From Meandrina meandrites (lineage: Eukaryota; Cnidaria; Anthozoa; Scleractinia; Meandrinidae), in contig OY855905.1 of assembly GCA_963693305.1 (NCBI GenBank), positions 5,177,201 to 5,241,200 on the forward strand: a stretch of 64,000 bases of DNA. Reading direction: 5' to 3'. Position 1 is the stretch's first letter; each line of letters starts with the position of its first letter. Shown in pieces: positions 43,713 through 57,600 of this stretch. The notes below the pieces were generated by a model, which saw nothing but the letters and a program-made list of their open reading frames with translations, was not told the DNA's origin and did not search any database. The position numbers and the translations under genes are program-made.

Positions 43713-44978
43713 TCAGTTATTAAACTGAAGCACCAGATGAGATAAGTCCAATGTTAGCAATCGGTATGCATTCGCTAAGTAAACATGCGAAGACAAGAAA
43801 TTGTAGTTACCTATTATAGGAATTGAAACAATGCTCCATTGCAGATATTTAGGACGTCTGTGGGCGATTGTTTGACTTATCTTTCATCAATGGTAACCTT
43901 TATTTACTAGATGCGGTCAACGGTGTATAAGTACATCACTGTTCTCGTCTGAACAACCCGCGTTCCATTTGGTCTGCGCGAAAGATCTAGACCTCTAGCC
44001 TGATCCAACGTAAGTAGAGAGATCGTCCTGTATTTTCAGCCAATCAGATTTGTGAGATTTGACAATGAGTCAGTAAATCCCAGCGGTATTGATCCTTAAC
44101 ACAGACCAAATGGATTGCAGTCTCTGGAGACGACTAAAAATATAGTAAGAGTTAATTGAGTACATAATATATATCACTGTAGCTTTTCAAGGACCATTTC
44201 GTGTGCTAAAGTTCTTTGTATATGTTGCATAGAATTCTTATGGTCTTCAGTTAATGCGAGACTTCGCTCATGGTTTGGGTGTTTCGATTAAGTTTCTAAG
44301 AAACACGCCGTATAATTGGACAGGGAAAGACAGTTAATAAACCATTTCATGAAGTGATAAACCACCAAATTTATGGGAACGGTAACAGATTTTCGGTCGG
44401 GCAGCTGGTCTCAACAAGTGTCACATGAGTAGCTCACCGCCCTTCGACAAAATATTTAACAAACAACGGGGACAATACCTCTAACGATAGTTACTACCCT
44501 AGATGCTATGTATAGTTACAAGCTAACAAGAACTGCTACACTACTGAAGATTCGGCAGTATATGCACATTGGTCTAGAAATGAGAACATTGAAAACATTC
44601 CTTGAATATTGCCAGCATGTTTGCAGTAAGAGTTTTGTTTAGTATTATAATGAGTAGGTTGAGGCTCAAATCTATAACTAACTTGTATGATCAGGATGCA
44701 AGGCCAATTTCCAAGAAAAATCATTGATGTGAACTTCGTCAGTCAGAGTTATATGGCTTATGTAGTTGCAACAGAAACGTGAACCAGCATAAGATCATAA
44801 GGGGCTACTTGACGAGTTCCGACCAGCACAGATGCAGTTATTGAATGGCTTCCTGTTTCATCCGGGAATCTGATTAGCGCAACTGGCAGAATCACATGAT
44901 AAGTCAAGAAACAGATATAACGCAGGAGGGGTGGTCGAGACTTTCACTAATTTGGCCCAGCATTCCGTTTGTAATAAT

Positions 44979-47215
44979 TTTTAACAGGAGCCATAATGGG
45001 AGGAGACCGTAAGCGCGACATCCACGCACCCTATGATACGAGACAATTTTTATATTTTTAGAACAGGCAGACACGCGCGGATGCGTGGGTTCTCGCGTCG
45101 ATGTTGCCGGAGTTGCGTGACTAGTATAATGTGATTCGCGGGTAAATCTGCCGCAAAAGACTCTGTGTTTAAACTTGAGAACGAAAAATAAATCAGTCGT
45201 TCTGTGAACCATAAATTTTGTACGGACGCTATTTATACATTAGGCTGTGTAGCTTCCGTATCGTGCTAAATTCATCTCCTGGATTTTTTGTCAGTTAAGC
45301 ACAGGACTAATCTAGAGAAGTTTTCTCAGTAAGATAATTCACCATGACTTGTTTATATTTGGATTGTACTTTGGTTAAGATGGCCCGCGGCTATTTCTGG
45401 GGAACGGAGGTGCTCTTTTCTAAATCAAGCTTTGGGCATGTAAACCTCACCCGATTTTTCTGATTTTTAGCAATCGAAAAAAACAAATGTTCAAATTTTA
45501 TAAAGCTTTAAAATAAAGAGCAAACAAGGCAAACGATCACGAGATATTAGCGCTTTTGAAAAAATATATTTATGAAAAAAAACGCGAATATTTTCTAAAC
45601 GGGACGATAGATTTTTTCTTATCAAAGTCAACAAGTTCAAATTATCCAATTTTTAGCGTAAGCAAGTTTCAACGAAATCGGCTGAGTAGAAATTGCTGCA
45701 CAGTTGACTGTTGAACTTTCGCTTCAAAATATTATGCTGTGTATAATTGGGAGCTACAACAACGTTCAAGCTATGCTAAGACCCCATAGATTATTTGAAA
45801 GTTTAATGCCAACTTAAACGTTGCTGAAAAGTATGGAAAGATCGGAAACTCCTAGCAAAGGTTGTAAAGAAATGAGGAGGAAGAGGTTTACGGTGCGGAA
45901 ATTAGAATTAAAAAAAAAATAAGGATTTTTTTTTCTTATATTTTTAAGTATGAGAAAATACAGTTTATATGCAAACGGCTTTGTCTACTTTCGTGAATCT
46001 AGTCTCGATGAAATGCGTCGAATTTTGCTTGCCAAGATAGCTACTCCGCGTCTTCCATTTGAAAACCCTCGGGTAACAGTAAATTATTCAAACTTGCCGC
46101 ATTCTCAAGATTATTTAGCACCTGGAATTGAACATGGCACGCCACATACCACATTCATTGCTAAATAAAATGCATGAATACAAAGCTCAGCCGCAATTTT
46201 AACCGTGGCATGTTTATTTCCAGGTGCTAAATAATCTTGAGAATGCGGGTAGTGTGAATAATTTACTGTAACAAGAGCGTTTTCAAAGCGCTCCAAAATT
46301 GAAGACGAAAGGTAGCTATCTTGGCGAGCCAAAGTCGAATCGGTTTCATCGAGACTAGACACACGAAACTAGATAAAGCCGTTTACACATATGCTGCATT
46401 TTTTCATACTTGAAAATAAACGAAGAAAAATAGGTAGATTTTTTTAATTCCAAAAAAAATGAATCCTCTTCTGCTTCATTTGTTTACAACTTTTGCTGGA
46501 AGTTTGCGATCTTTCCACACTTTTCAACAATGTTTTAGCTGCACTGCGAATTATAATACAGGATACTAAAAGAAATATTTTGGAGCAGCATTAGTCGGAT
46601 AAGTGACTTAAATGAAAATATTTTCATTCTGCAATATATATGTAATTTTATATGATATGAAAGTCACATGTAACTTACAACAAAGCATCAAGAAAAGGTC
46701 GAAATGGCGTATACAATCGTATTTCGGCAAAAATATGTTTTCATCCATTTTTGCTGTCATTCGGTATTCTTTGGTTGCCCATATCGCTGCGCTGTGAAAC
46801 GTTTAGAAAATTGTCTTGACCACTGTGTAATTCCTCGTACGACATGTTTAACGAGTCTTCGCGACTGGATTTGTCCGAAAAAAATACTACTGCAGACATC
46901 CGAATCACTTGAATCATCCTCACTTTCATGGCTACATTCAAAGAAGTGCTCAAGGAGACCTTGACGTAAATTAGGAGTAGAAACTGATGAAAGAAAGCCA
47001 GTGTTTACTTCACTTGCAGAGGTTATTTTGGACGCCATTTTGTTTATATTTCTCCGCGCGACGTCCTCGCGAAATCCTCGCGGCAGTACGCGCGCGCGCC
47101 TCGCGGGATGACACGATTTGTTCTAAAAATAGAAATTTTGACCCATATCATAGGGACAAGGCCAGATCTCGCGCTTACGGTCTCCTACCATTATGGCTCC
47201 TGTTTTTAATTGATG
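44979..47215. repeat. Large diverged inverted repeat / foldback element
   Basis: The left end (AACAGGAGCCATAATGG, GGAGACCGTAAGCGCGA) recurs inverted at the right end near 47160-47212. The inner parts 45850-46130 and 46207-46490 are inverted copies too (for example CATTCTCAAGATTATTTAGC at both). The symmetry points to two arms of about 1.1 kb meeting near 46165. Arms differ by substitutions and indels. Confidence 0.7.
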
Positions 47216-48499
47216 CCTTAGGGATTACTAGTTTTGATCCATTATTTCCATTTTTGCAGAGAACAGATAAAGCATGCTATCTGGCTCTATTAATTACTTA
47301 ATTATTTAAGAACTCTCTCGTCGCAAAATAAGTAAAAAATCGAGTGTCTACTTAAAACAAAAAGAGAAAATTGAAACATCCTAGTTTGAACGTATAAATG
47401 TCGATTAAAAGTGATACGATATACTCTTTTTAAGGACTATTTAGCAACTGAAGTGCATTTGATACACATTTATTACATACAGATATGTACACATATCAAA
47501 CAAAGTAGCGTTCTGTACACGATTTAATAATAATAAGAAACTGTAGTGAAAACAATTCGAAATAAACAGACTGGAGAGACTACGTACGTGTCGGTTTCTG
47601 TCGTTATGGTAATATTGCATATTTCTTACTTTTATAATCGGTTTCGTATTTTAACTAAGGATGTGGGGGTGGTTGTCGTGTGAGTGGTCTCTGATAACTC
47701 TCCAAATAAATGCGTCAGCTGTTTTAGGTAATCGTACGGGTTCAAGTACAACATGCATTTCTAAACTTACCGTCCTCGAAGTACATCTTTGCAATTACTT
47801 GTTTATCACATACAGGGCAACATTAGCTAAGGAATATCTCGCACTGCACTATTACTTTGGTCGTCTGTCTGGCCTTGGCACTTTTTTAAAAGTTGATCGT
47901 TTTGGTAATAATTTATGCTTATTTTTTTTTTCGTGGAGGAGGCTATAGTCCCCTGCTACCAAGCGTGGTAAAGTGCCATGAGATACACCTTTCAAGGGGG
48001 ATCAAGCTTAATGATAATATTCATCTTGACAATATAAACATTTTTCATTGACCCATCTGCAAATAATGTCTCGACAATAAGGCCCGACAACCTTGTTTTT
48101 ATTGGCATCTCTCTCATTATTAAAACTATAAATTAAATAAATTAAATAAAAAAACGATAAAAATTAAATGGGGTTTCCCGTGTTTATGTATGCCAGGGGT
48201 TAAATCTTTGTTTGCGGGAAGAGTTCAAAGCTCTACGCAGCTGTAATGTAAGATATTTGTGGTATGAAAGTATGCGAAATTGGAAGTAAGACGAAAGGGT
48301 CTCTGGTGAAAGGCTAATGCACAGTAAAACCGAAAAGCTCTCAACGCTTAAACTAAACAGATCACGTAAAGCGCTTGTTGATATACGCAATCAGCAATTT
48401 GGTGAAAGTACCCTTTCACCAAAGAAACACCCTCCTCGGGTGTCTGTTGTTTTTTTAGAAAGGTGTCCTTTTTAGGAGAATTTTGTATGGCTTGATGGA

Positions 48500-49121
48500 T
48501 TAAGGGGGGTGACTCTTAACTACCAATTTGAGTCTATGGCAGGTTCCTAATTGCTATATTTTGGAAACAAAACCTCATACAAATAAGCTTTTTGTACAAG
48601 TTTTTTCTATTGAAGATTCCTCCAAGAGTTTCAGGTCACGGTCATATTTAATGCGTCACGTGACCAGAACACAAAAAAACTAAAACTGAAACGGCAGATA
48701 GATTTTAATAGATAAAGAACGTCCACATGCGTAATGTGACGTATTGTTTTTGTGAAATTCGCATTATTATAAGAGTTATGGCGTAAATAATCACTCATAT
48801 TTACAGACATTCATCAGAAGCGTTTCCTTTTTACGTGTAAACGGTAAAAGAATACGTCAGATTATAAAGACGGCTACCTTATCCCTGATTCCTAAAATAA
48901 ATCGGAACTTCACCTTGTTTTCGTGGAGTTTTAGGGATTTTAAATTCTAAAACGCGATTTGGGACTGGCACTAGTTTCGCTTGCGCAATGATACATTTTT
49001 TAAAGCGTTACAAAAAGCTTCAAAATCGCTTCCTTCAAAATACGGTCTTCAGCCATTCCTTAGCAACTGCTCTAGATCTGTAGTTAAGAGTCCCCCCCCC
49101 CCCCCCCCCCCCCCCCCTTAA
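48500..49121. mobile_element. TTAA-bounded MITE with expanded C-run
   Basis: The left end is TTAAGGGGGGTGACTCTTAA; the right end on the other strand is TTAA, a G-run, then GACTCTTAACTAC. The right arm holds 26 consecutive C (49092-49117). TTAA borders suggest a piggyBac-like origin. Confidence 0.75.
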
Positions 49122-51129
49122 GAACAGAAGGAACCAACTCAAGTCAGATACTCATAGAGATGCTGAGTCTGGTAAGAGAGTTGGCTGCTTGGCATTCGGC
49201 CTCTTTTTTCTCTCAAAGTTATTAATAAATCCATTTATATGCAAATGCCGACTTCGATTTCCTTGAAAATGGACCTAACGTCATGAGTAAAACGCGCTTT
49301 ATTATAAACGTCTTGGTAATCGCCCGTATACTTTGGCGGTTTTCAGAAATCGCGAAGAAACGCAATTCCGGTAACTGGATCAGTTGCATAAAACCCTTGA
49401 TGATATGTGTTAAACCTTCTTAATTCAAGAAATCGATCAGCAGCAATCATACTTTCTTTAACGTTCGGTGCAGTTAGGATAGAAGAACGTATGGTGGATA
49501 ACTGACATTTCGGACAAGGAAAATAAATATTGCTGTAACTACTAAATTATTAAAATTCTAATTTACTGATTGTTACCACAGAGCCAGAATATTTATTAGC
49601 CAACCGGTTGATTGACGTTTGATAAGACGCATTTATGTTTTTTTTTATTATTTATTTCCGTTTTCTCTGTCTTCCCTTGTAGGAATTCATTAATTTTCTT
49701 TATCTTCTTTTTTACTACAAAATTTGCTATCCATTTTATCGAACTTTGTCTCCATACAATCAAACCAAACCGTTTGGTTCTAAATATAAACGAAGATATC
49801 AATATTCGTGTCAAATATCTTGGTATCGCTACATTTGCTACCGCGATGTTACTTTTGGCGGGAAGCAGTTAATGAGAGTTGAAATAATTAATTCAACCGA
49901 CAGTGACGTAAGTTGAATGAAAATTATTGTTAAAACGGTCAGTTTGAAGACAATAATCAACATATGTTGCATGGTGTTTAACTTCTCGTGCATTAATTCA
50001 TTCTTTCTTATCCTGGTAAAGGCGTTGGATTGATCGACTACAAAAATAATCATGCTCCAGGTATTTGAATAGCTTTGTTTAATCTTCTTTAGTAAGCGTA
50101 TCGTAAAAAAGCACGTCTTCATTAAAATTGCTAACAAAACAAAAAATTAACAACGGATAAGAATATTCTAGCCCTATCTAAGTCAATATGCGAGTATCTT
50201 GCATGATTTCGTGAATTTATTATTACTGCAGTTTAAATAACTTCGTTGTATTTCTTTACTTTTAATCTTGTCGCATCATCATCGTCGGTGATTTTGATGG
50301 TAGACGCGTTCATCCCTTGATCTTCTGTTGGATTTTCAAATGTTTAAATACACCAATTTTCGAATGAATCGGCCATCGAAATTTCGATGTCACTGAAAAG
50401 ACAAACGCCTCGAAATTGACTGAAAATGGGGAACAAACGCAGATAATTTTAATAGAGAAGTACGTTATGCATTCCGAGTTTGCGATTTCCGCCATTCTTA
50501 GTAAGCAGAAAACAACAAAGCTGGAAGCAAAGCTGCTTTCGCTCGTTGCCTTTATATTATATTATTCCTTTACATATTGAATTTCACCAGTGTTTTAACG
50601 TATTTTTTAAAATATTTCTGTCGAACCTATAAGAACAAATCTAACTTTACCGAAAAAGTTTTTCTTTAGTAGAACAAAACTGTAAGGAAAAGTCTCTGAA
50701 ATGTATTTTTCTGATCTCATTTATTTTGGCGGTATTACATATGCATGGCTTTTTATAGTTTTATCACAAAACTAGTGTTACAACACTAAAAGAGTAGCTA
50801 CGGCACACTTATTAGAAAACGATCTTTTAAATAGTAACTGGAAGTTGACTTAAATACGAGAAAATACAAAAATAGTTATTTAGAGCTTAAAACGCCTATT
50901 TCATTCAATAACATTGCATATTTTTGAATACATATCTTTATAAAAGATCGAGATCATTAAGTCAACTGCGATGTCAACAGTGACATGAGATATGAAGATT
51001 TTCGTTAAAATTTTTAATTTCAAGAAAATGATCAACAACAGCTGTACACGCTTTGAAGTTCTGTATAGTTTAAAAAATACCCGCTAGTGTTGAATAGTAA
51101 TAAGAAGAAAAATAGGTTGTTCCGTTAAT

Positions 51130-51291
51130 AGGTCATTTCCGGGTTGCCTTTTGCCTCAGTATTAAAACGAGTCCTCGCGCGAAACTATTCTTATGAAAAT
51201 GCCTTAACCTGACTTGCATGAAAATGGCGTGAGTGGTTCCGCGCGAAGACTCATTTTGAAACAGAGGCAAAGGGTCACGCGGAAATTACCT
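51130..51291. mobile_element. Short foldback MITE
   Basis: Arms GGTCATTTCCGGGTTGCC..TTTGCCTC and the matching inverted sequence ending GCGGAAATTACC, with GAGTCCTCGCGCGAA pairing inside. About 160 bp. Confidence 0.7.
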
Positions 51292-51635
51292 AATCAACAG
51301 TGGAAATTTATGCAGAAGCATTTCTTATTGTTAAGAGTATTTCATTTATAAATTATTAATTTCCAAGAAAATTCTGGTTTTAATGAGTCTGTCGTTGTTA
51401 TTTTCAACTCATGCTGTCTATCATAATTTAAGCAGATGTTCGTATGGTGTGATCGCCGAGTTGTTTTTCAAAGCAGGGAAAATTGCTGGTGAAATTCACG
51501 TCTTTATAAGCTTATGTTTTTGTAGAGTTAATTATACTAATAAAACCAAAGTGTTAAACATAACAACAGGCTTACCACAACATTTTCTTTCGGAATCAGG
51601 GCTTTATTTTCTTTCCCTCGATAGCGCTGAAGGAC

Positions 51636-51678
51636 ATGAAGATGCTGGAAGCATCGTGGGTGTTCATTATTTTACTTT
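51636..51678 (+). CDS. Receptor gene 2, start and signal peptide exon
   Basis: ATG then MKMLEASWVFIILL, donor GTAAGTC. Joined to the next exon it continues SAVFA, a typical signal peptide with the likely cleavage after A-x-A-like VFA. Phase 1. Confidence 0.75.
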
Positions 51679-54600
51679 GTAAGTCTTCCATTTCATTTTA
51701 ATGCAAGCTGCTACTTAATACTAACCCAGTACACAGAACCTTTTATGTTTTTATCTCATTTTAATGTTTCTTAAACACATGCATATTAATTTTGGAAAGC
51801 AGTTACCAAAATGAATTTGATGCGATACATTTTGATAATCGCAACTAACGAGTGATTTCCTCTTCCATGTTTTCTAAAATAAATATAATACATTTCCTTC
51901 GTGTTTCTATCGAGTTATCAAAATACTCGCGGAAGTTTGGCCAGAGTAATGGAAAAGTTGTCATAAAAAATCCTCGCCTACGGCGCGTGTTCCCACAGCA
52001 TTTCTAGTTCCCCAAAGCCTCCACGCCTGTCTATTAATTATAGAAACACGGAAAACAAATATAGTCTAAACATTTCATTCAAGGATAAAGGAGGAACAAT
52101 CAATTCCAGTTTCTCAAGATTAAGGAGATATTTCTGTCCTTATAAAGAGGCTAATAAGTGTTCTTTTATTTGATTTCCTGATATAACAACATTATATCTT
52201 GTTTGTTTGTTTGATTTTTTTATCCTTGCAAAACATTTTACACAAAATGAGCTCTTTGGTGCCTCAAACGGGTAACAGGAATGGCAGTTTGTTATTTCTT
52301 TGTCTGTTTTTGTTTGTAAGATATCTGATAAAGCTTACGCATGTAATTTTCAGTTAAGTTTCAGTTAAGTGTTTTTGACTGGTCTAAAGATCAGATAGGA
52401 CTAATTCGAATTCATTTTCACAGCCGCAGTATTTGCAGAGGTGTCCTTTCAAGATGCCGGGGGACCAGTAACACTGGGACCAGACGGCACCTCCAATATT
52501 ACAGTTCCCGAGGGACATTACGTGGAAATGAATATCACTTTTACTTCAAATTATGACTTTGTTGGTTGTTACCTTGGCCAATACTTTGAGATTCGCGATG
52601 GATTAAACCAGTCTGCAACGCTTCTGGGTATATTTTGTGAATTTTATAAAGATAAAGAAAACGTTTTTCGGTCCAGCGGACGTCACATGTGGCTAAAGTT
52701 TCATGTGCCAGACAATTTCCGTGATTATTATACCAACTACGCCGCCAAAAACATGAATTTCACAGGTTTGTATTTTCTTACCCTTTATCATTTTGTATAT
52801 ATGTAGTACAAATCCGTGTAAAACTAAATTACGTCGCATCAGGCAATACGAATTTCATACTTTATTTTCAGTGGCGCCAGTCCTTCTCAAGGTAAAAACC
52901 ACTCAGTATGTACTGCACGATCATTCCTCATTTTTGTGGTGTCCAGCAGAAGGTGCTCCAGCCCCTTTTATGGTCTGGAGAAAAAATGGAATCATTGTGC
53001 AAAACAGCACTAGTATCAGATATAAAGTGGGTATTGTGAAAGAAGATAAGGAAGCTTTCAGCTGTGAAGTCACGAGTAACGCTCAACTAGCAAAGAAGGA
53101 ACTTGTTCTTTCCATTGAAAGTGAGTACTAGATATACCGGTATGTATGAATAAATACAAATTTCGTCCCTGATTGATTGCTTGGATAAAATAATAACGCC
53201 CAATTCCTGAGTAGTAGAGGGAAGACAATTCTGTGTCAGGACGATTGCGTGAGGCGTGTGGGAGGGGGGGACACATGACGTTATGATCCTCAAGCTAGCA
53301 AATACAGATTTATCTAAATCAACACATTGCATCGTGAATACTCATTCAATTAATAGTTTTCCCCAAACAAAAATAAAACTAATTAGCATGTATTTTCTAA
53401 TGCTATCAATGAAAGTTGTCTTGACACAATCACAAAATAATCTACTGGAGCGTTACTACCTACTTTTACTCAATAACAGAACAGAATAAGTTTGAATATC
53501 ACTACAGGCTGCCATCCTCTAAAAATATTTTGTAACATTAGCTTATCTATTTTTAACTTCTGTACCAAATGATGTCATATTCCTAAAGGGGAAATCACGA
53601 CATCCCATACTGAAGAATGACGTCATGAACGCCCAAACAATCTTAGACATGCCAATGATGCCCACTTTTAAAAGTGGGAATTACGGTTTAACTCGGTCAT
53701 TGTGACGACATACTATGCGTTCTAAGGCAACACTCATACGCTCTGGAGCGCATCTGTCCATTCCCTACAAATATTGTGAGCATAACAATATTAACTTAAT
53801 AGAATATTGCAAAGGAATTACCTAACAAATGTTCAAGTCCCGCTAAATTGTTTTTGAATCATTGTCTGTCTTATCAGGATGTCCGGGCCCCTGCAAATGT
53901 GATTACATAAAGGGAACTCATTCTTTGTTATCGGTATCGTGTCATGGAACACAAATAAAGTCATTTCCCTGGACATTGCCAATAGCTACTGCAGTCTTGT
54001 AAGTATGTTCTTCAGTGAATGGTGAAAAGGCGATGATTGTCTATGCCTGATTATTTGTTTGTTTGTTTGTTTGTTTGTTTGTTTGTTTGTTTGTTTATTC
54101 TTATTATAACAATCATTTTCAGTTTTCAGCTTTGTATATGATTACGTATCTTGTCACCTTTTATATACATTAAAGATTAACTGCCTCTGTATACTCCGCA
54201 TTTAAATGTTAGAGCCGTTATTTCCTCACATTCTAGTACTGGCTAAAGAAGAAGACGAACTCTGCTAGTTGAAATATTGCTCAATAAATTTTGCCCATCT
54301 TCCGTAGTACCAGGTTTGCAATCAATTTGGTTTTGTACCTTTAAGCCTTTATCTACTTTTTAAAAATCATTTTCTATCAATAAAATGTTGGAATGTTGAA
54401 AGAAAAGGCCAATAACCATATATGCAGCTAAACATGATACTCGTAGTCACGCAGTAAGGTATCAGTCAAGTGCTACTTCTAAATTCAGAATACCTTAATC
54501 ATTCCCGTGAAGTTACTATCCAATAAACGCGAGTCATTTTTTGCTGAGTGGGTAAAACGGCTTGGTTGAAAAGACTGCTTTTAGCTGAGTTGGCTACCAG

Positions 54601-57600
54601 AAGTGTAGTAAGACCTTACGAAATGAGAGTACAACAGTTTAAACGTAAGGAGTGTTAGAAAAGTAAATATTTGTGTTTACTATTTTCTTTAGCTACTAAG
54701 CTAGTGACAAATGGTTATAAAACATGTCTCTCTTCGAAAATGGACATTAAAATCCAACGATTAGGATCATTAGCGATTTTCCATTCCCTAAAGAATTCAG
54801 GGAATTGCCGTCAGTTCGCTCCATGGTCAGATCTCTCCCAGTCAAATCGCTCCCAATAAAAGTCATATCGCTCCCAACCAAGACGCCATTAATTTTTGTT
54901 AAATTCAACATTTTCACAGGCAGGGAAAGAATGAAAAAACAAATACAAACACCTTTGTATGCATAAGAAACTTATTTAGCTCTAGGCCACTATTTTCACT
55001 AAATACAAAATAATATTTTCTGGCGAACACTTCTTTAACCTCCCGCTGGCGGTTATCTTTTGATAGCGACTTGTCCAACAACCATTTGCAAAACTTGCCA
55101 TCAGGAGTGTTTGCCAACAATACTCAGCTGCGAATGCTGTAAGTAGGGATATATTATTGATTATATCCAAGCACCTAGAGAATACCCGGTTAAATACATG
55201 GAGAAGGCAACCAGTTACGTATTTTGAAGACCATTTACCACCCACGTATGCATGTACTTTTTTTACAACTAATCAGATATAAATTGAGGTCACAAAGATG
55301 TGAGTCCTCCCTAACTTTCCAAAACAAAATATAAAATTGCTTGTATATTATTTTTAACCATGTTCAGTCAACTCTCTCTCTCCCTCTCTTTACGGACACC
55401 TCTATAAGACGGATACCCGATGTGCGGGTCCAATCCCAGCAATTTATCAGTCAGTTTACTATTCTTGGTTTGCATGTGACGTCATAATATTTTAAACTCA
55501 TTATTGTGAGGTCTTGCAATTTTTTTTCCTACAGAGGTTGAAGATGACCTAGAAAAAAATCGTTTTGCAAGTTTTCAGTCTTGTAGTGTCTGTCGCTTTA
55601 AAACTACAGGATTTTGAATTTCCTAATTTTAACATTGCGTGACACGGAGATAGTGGCCGCGACAAAGCTGTAATGGTTGAAAAAAGGTCTCCTCTTATGG
55701 TTTTCAGCACTTAAAACATTTTAAAGTCTTAGGAGATGTTTTTATGCGCATATATAAGAGCTCACGAGCGAAGAGTAAGCGCTTTCATCGAAGAAGTGAA
55801 TTTCAGATGATTTGGCGGCCATGTTGGTGTACTAAAGTTGTACACCAACATGGCGTCTCCATACAAAGCTCTATAAATTTGCGTGAAACGTTTTGGCAAA
55901 TAACTCAGAAACGGCGCATCACAGAGACCTGAGACTTGGAGAAGTTTTGCCAGTGTAGGTCTGTTATAACATTTCATTTTCTTAGCTTCTTTCATTGAAC
56001 GGTTTCTAATTTATTTTTTTTCTGGCGTGACAGTGCAAGCCAGCAATAAATAACTCCCAATAAGACGGACAATTCAGTTAGAGCCGGTTCTGCCGGTGTC
56101 CGTTAAGAGAAACTTGACTGTATCTTACCTAGAGCTGTTCTTTAAGGTGATGGAAACTTCAGTCTGTTAATAGATTTAAACTGTCTTAAAATTTGCTCAT
56201 GTGTAAATGAATTTTGAAAAACATAGCTAAAGAATACAATTTTAACACAATTAATTGTTTTGCAGAGCCTTCGTTCTTGTGTCGTAGTTCTAATAATATT
56301 AATCAATTTTGTGGTTTAATGAGTGGTATAAGGTTTAACATTCTTATGCCTTACAGCTGCAAATTCATTTCACGGGCATTGCGGCATATTTTGGGCGCTA
56401 AAATGGAGAATTCAGCGGCTAAAATATACCAATTAGAAACAAGAAAATAACGAAGCCAGCCAACCAGAACTGAAAACCATTCAATTGTTCGCACCGTTTT
56501 CTTGCTGGCTGGCAGCACCACCCTTGAATTTGAGTCGAGGCGCTGGCATCTGCAACTGCGAGCTTTATAAAAACAAAATGACTGGAAATCCTAACACGGG
56601 AGCAAGTTCTCAGTCTTCTCAGCTACATGAAGAAGAATTACAGAAACTCGAAGAAGAATCCAGGCGGCAATGTGAATATAAGTTTGTCTTTGAGAAAACG
56701 AAACTCGCTCAGTGCAGACATAATTGTATGCCAAACTGCCGGTTTAGTCTGTTACACGATTAATTGTCACACTTTTCAATGACGACTATTTGCTTCTATG
56801 GAATTCTGTAATTTCGTTTTTAAGATACCTTTAGAACAAAAGTAATGTTTGAGTAATTATGCTTTTTCTGCCGAGTTTTTTAAACTTTTAAGCCTGGCTT
56901 TTAAACATAAATAAACGCCGACTCGACGCCGGCAGTGTTCACTTTTGATTCCTTTCTAGACGCCCTCTGAAATTATTAAAATAGTGATATAGCTGATGTT
57001 CTTGAGCGTAAATATGTTTTTGGCCCTTCCCAGAGCCTGAGTCGGGCCAAAAACATATTTAGGCCCACTTTGTTTATCTTTTTATACATAACATTAAGGT
57101 ATAACAATAAGCCAACGCTGCGAGCATAACATATATCATTTGCCTAATTACGAAACAAGAAGTAACGAACAAGACTAATTGGTAGTTTCAAATTCCTTAG
57201 GAGATCGTTCACTTATTTCAATTCTAGCCCACTAATTATTTTAATTTATTAATAATAAATGCCGCAAAATAAAAGCATTCTAATTATCTATTGCCTATAT
57301 CTTGATAGAGAGTTGTCAAACAATCAGTTAGAGAACTTGCCACCTGGAGCTTTCGATAACAATACTCAGCTGTGGATGCTGTAAGTATAAATGCTTGTCA
57401 GATTCATATTTTGGTGACCAAAATTCCGCACTTGGTATGTTTCTTTTAGTCTGAACATGGTATAGTATAATACCGAAACATTACATAACAAATTTCCTTG
57501 TATCTGATGTCTATATATAAGTCACAATGTAGCTTAACCTTTATCCGTTACATACTAAAATTTTCAGCGGGTAATGGGTCCTGTAAGTCTTACTTAACCA

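Larger units (their letters stand above)
43713..51635. other. Intergenic region between the two receptor genes
   Basis: No gene supported. It contains a large inverted repeat (about 44979-47215), a TTAA MITE (48500-49121) and a foldback MITE (51130-51291). Confidence 0.6.
55139..57308. other. Intron with a DNA-transposon remnant
   Basis: No exon seen. Holds the element at 55365-56120 and hairpins at 55818-55854 and 57009-57061. Confidence 0.6.

Noticed and set aside
43112..43536. Open frames KEGRKEGR and LPSFLPSF
   Set aside because: Artefacts of the GGAA/GGGA repeat in an intron.
51383..51682. Protein of 99 aa in the frame overlapping the gene 2 start
   Set aside because: The signal-peptide exon at 51636 in another frame joins correctly to the CUB exon; the longer frame does not.
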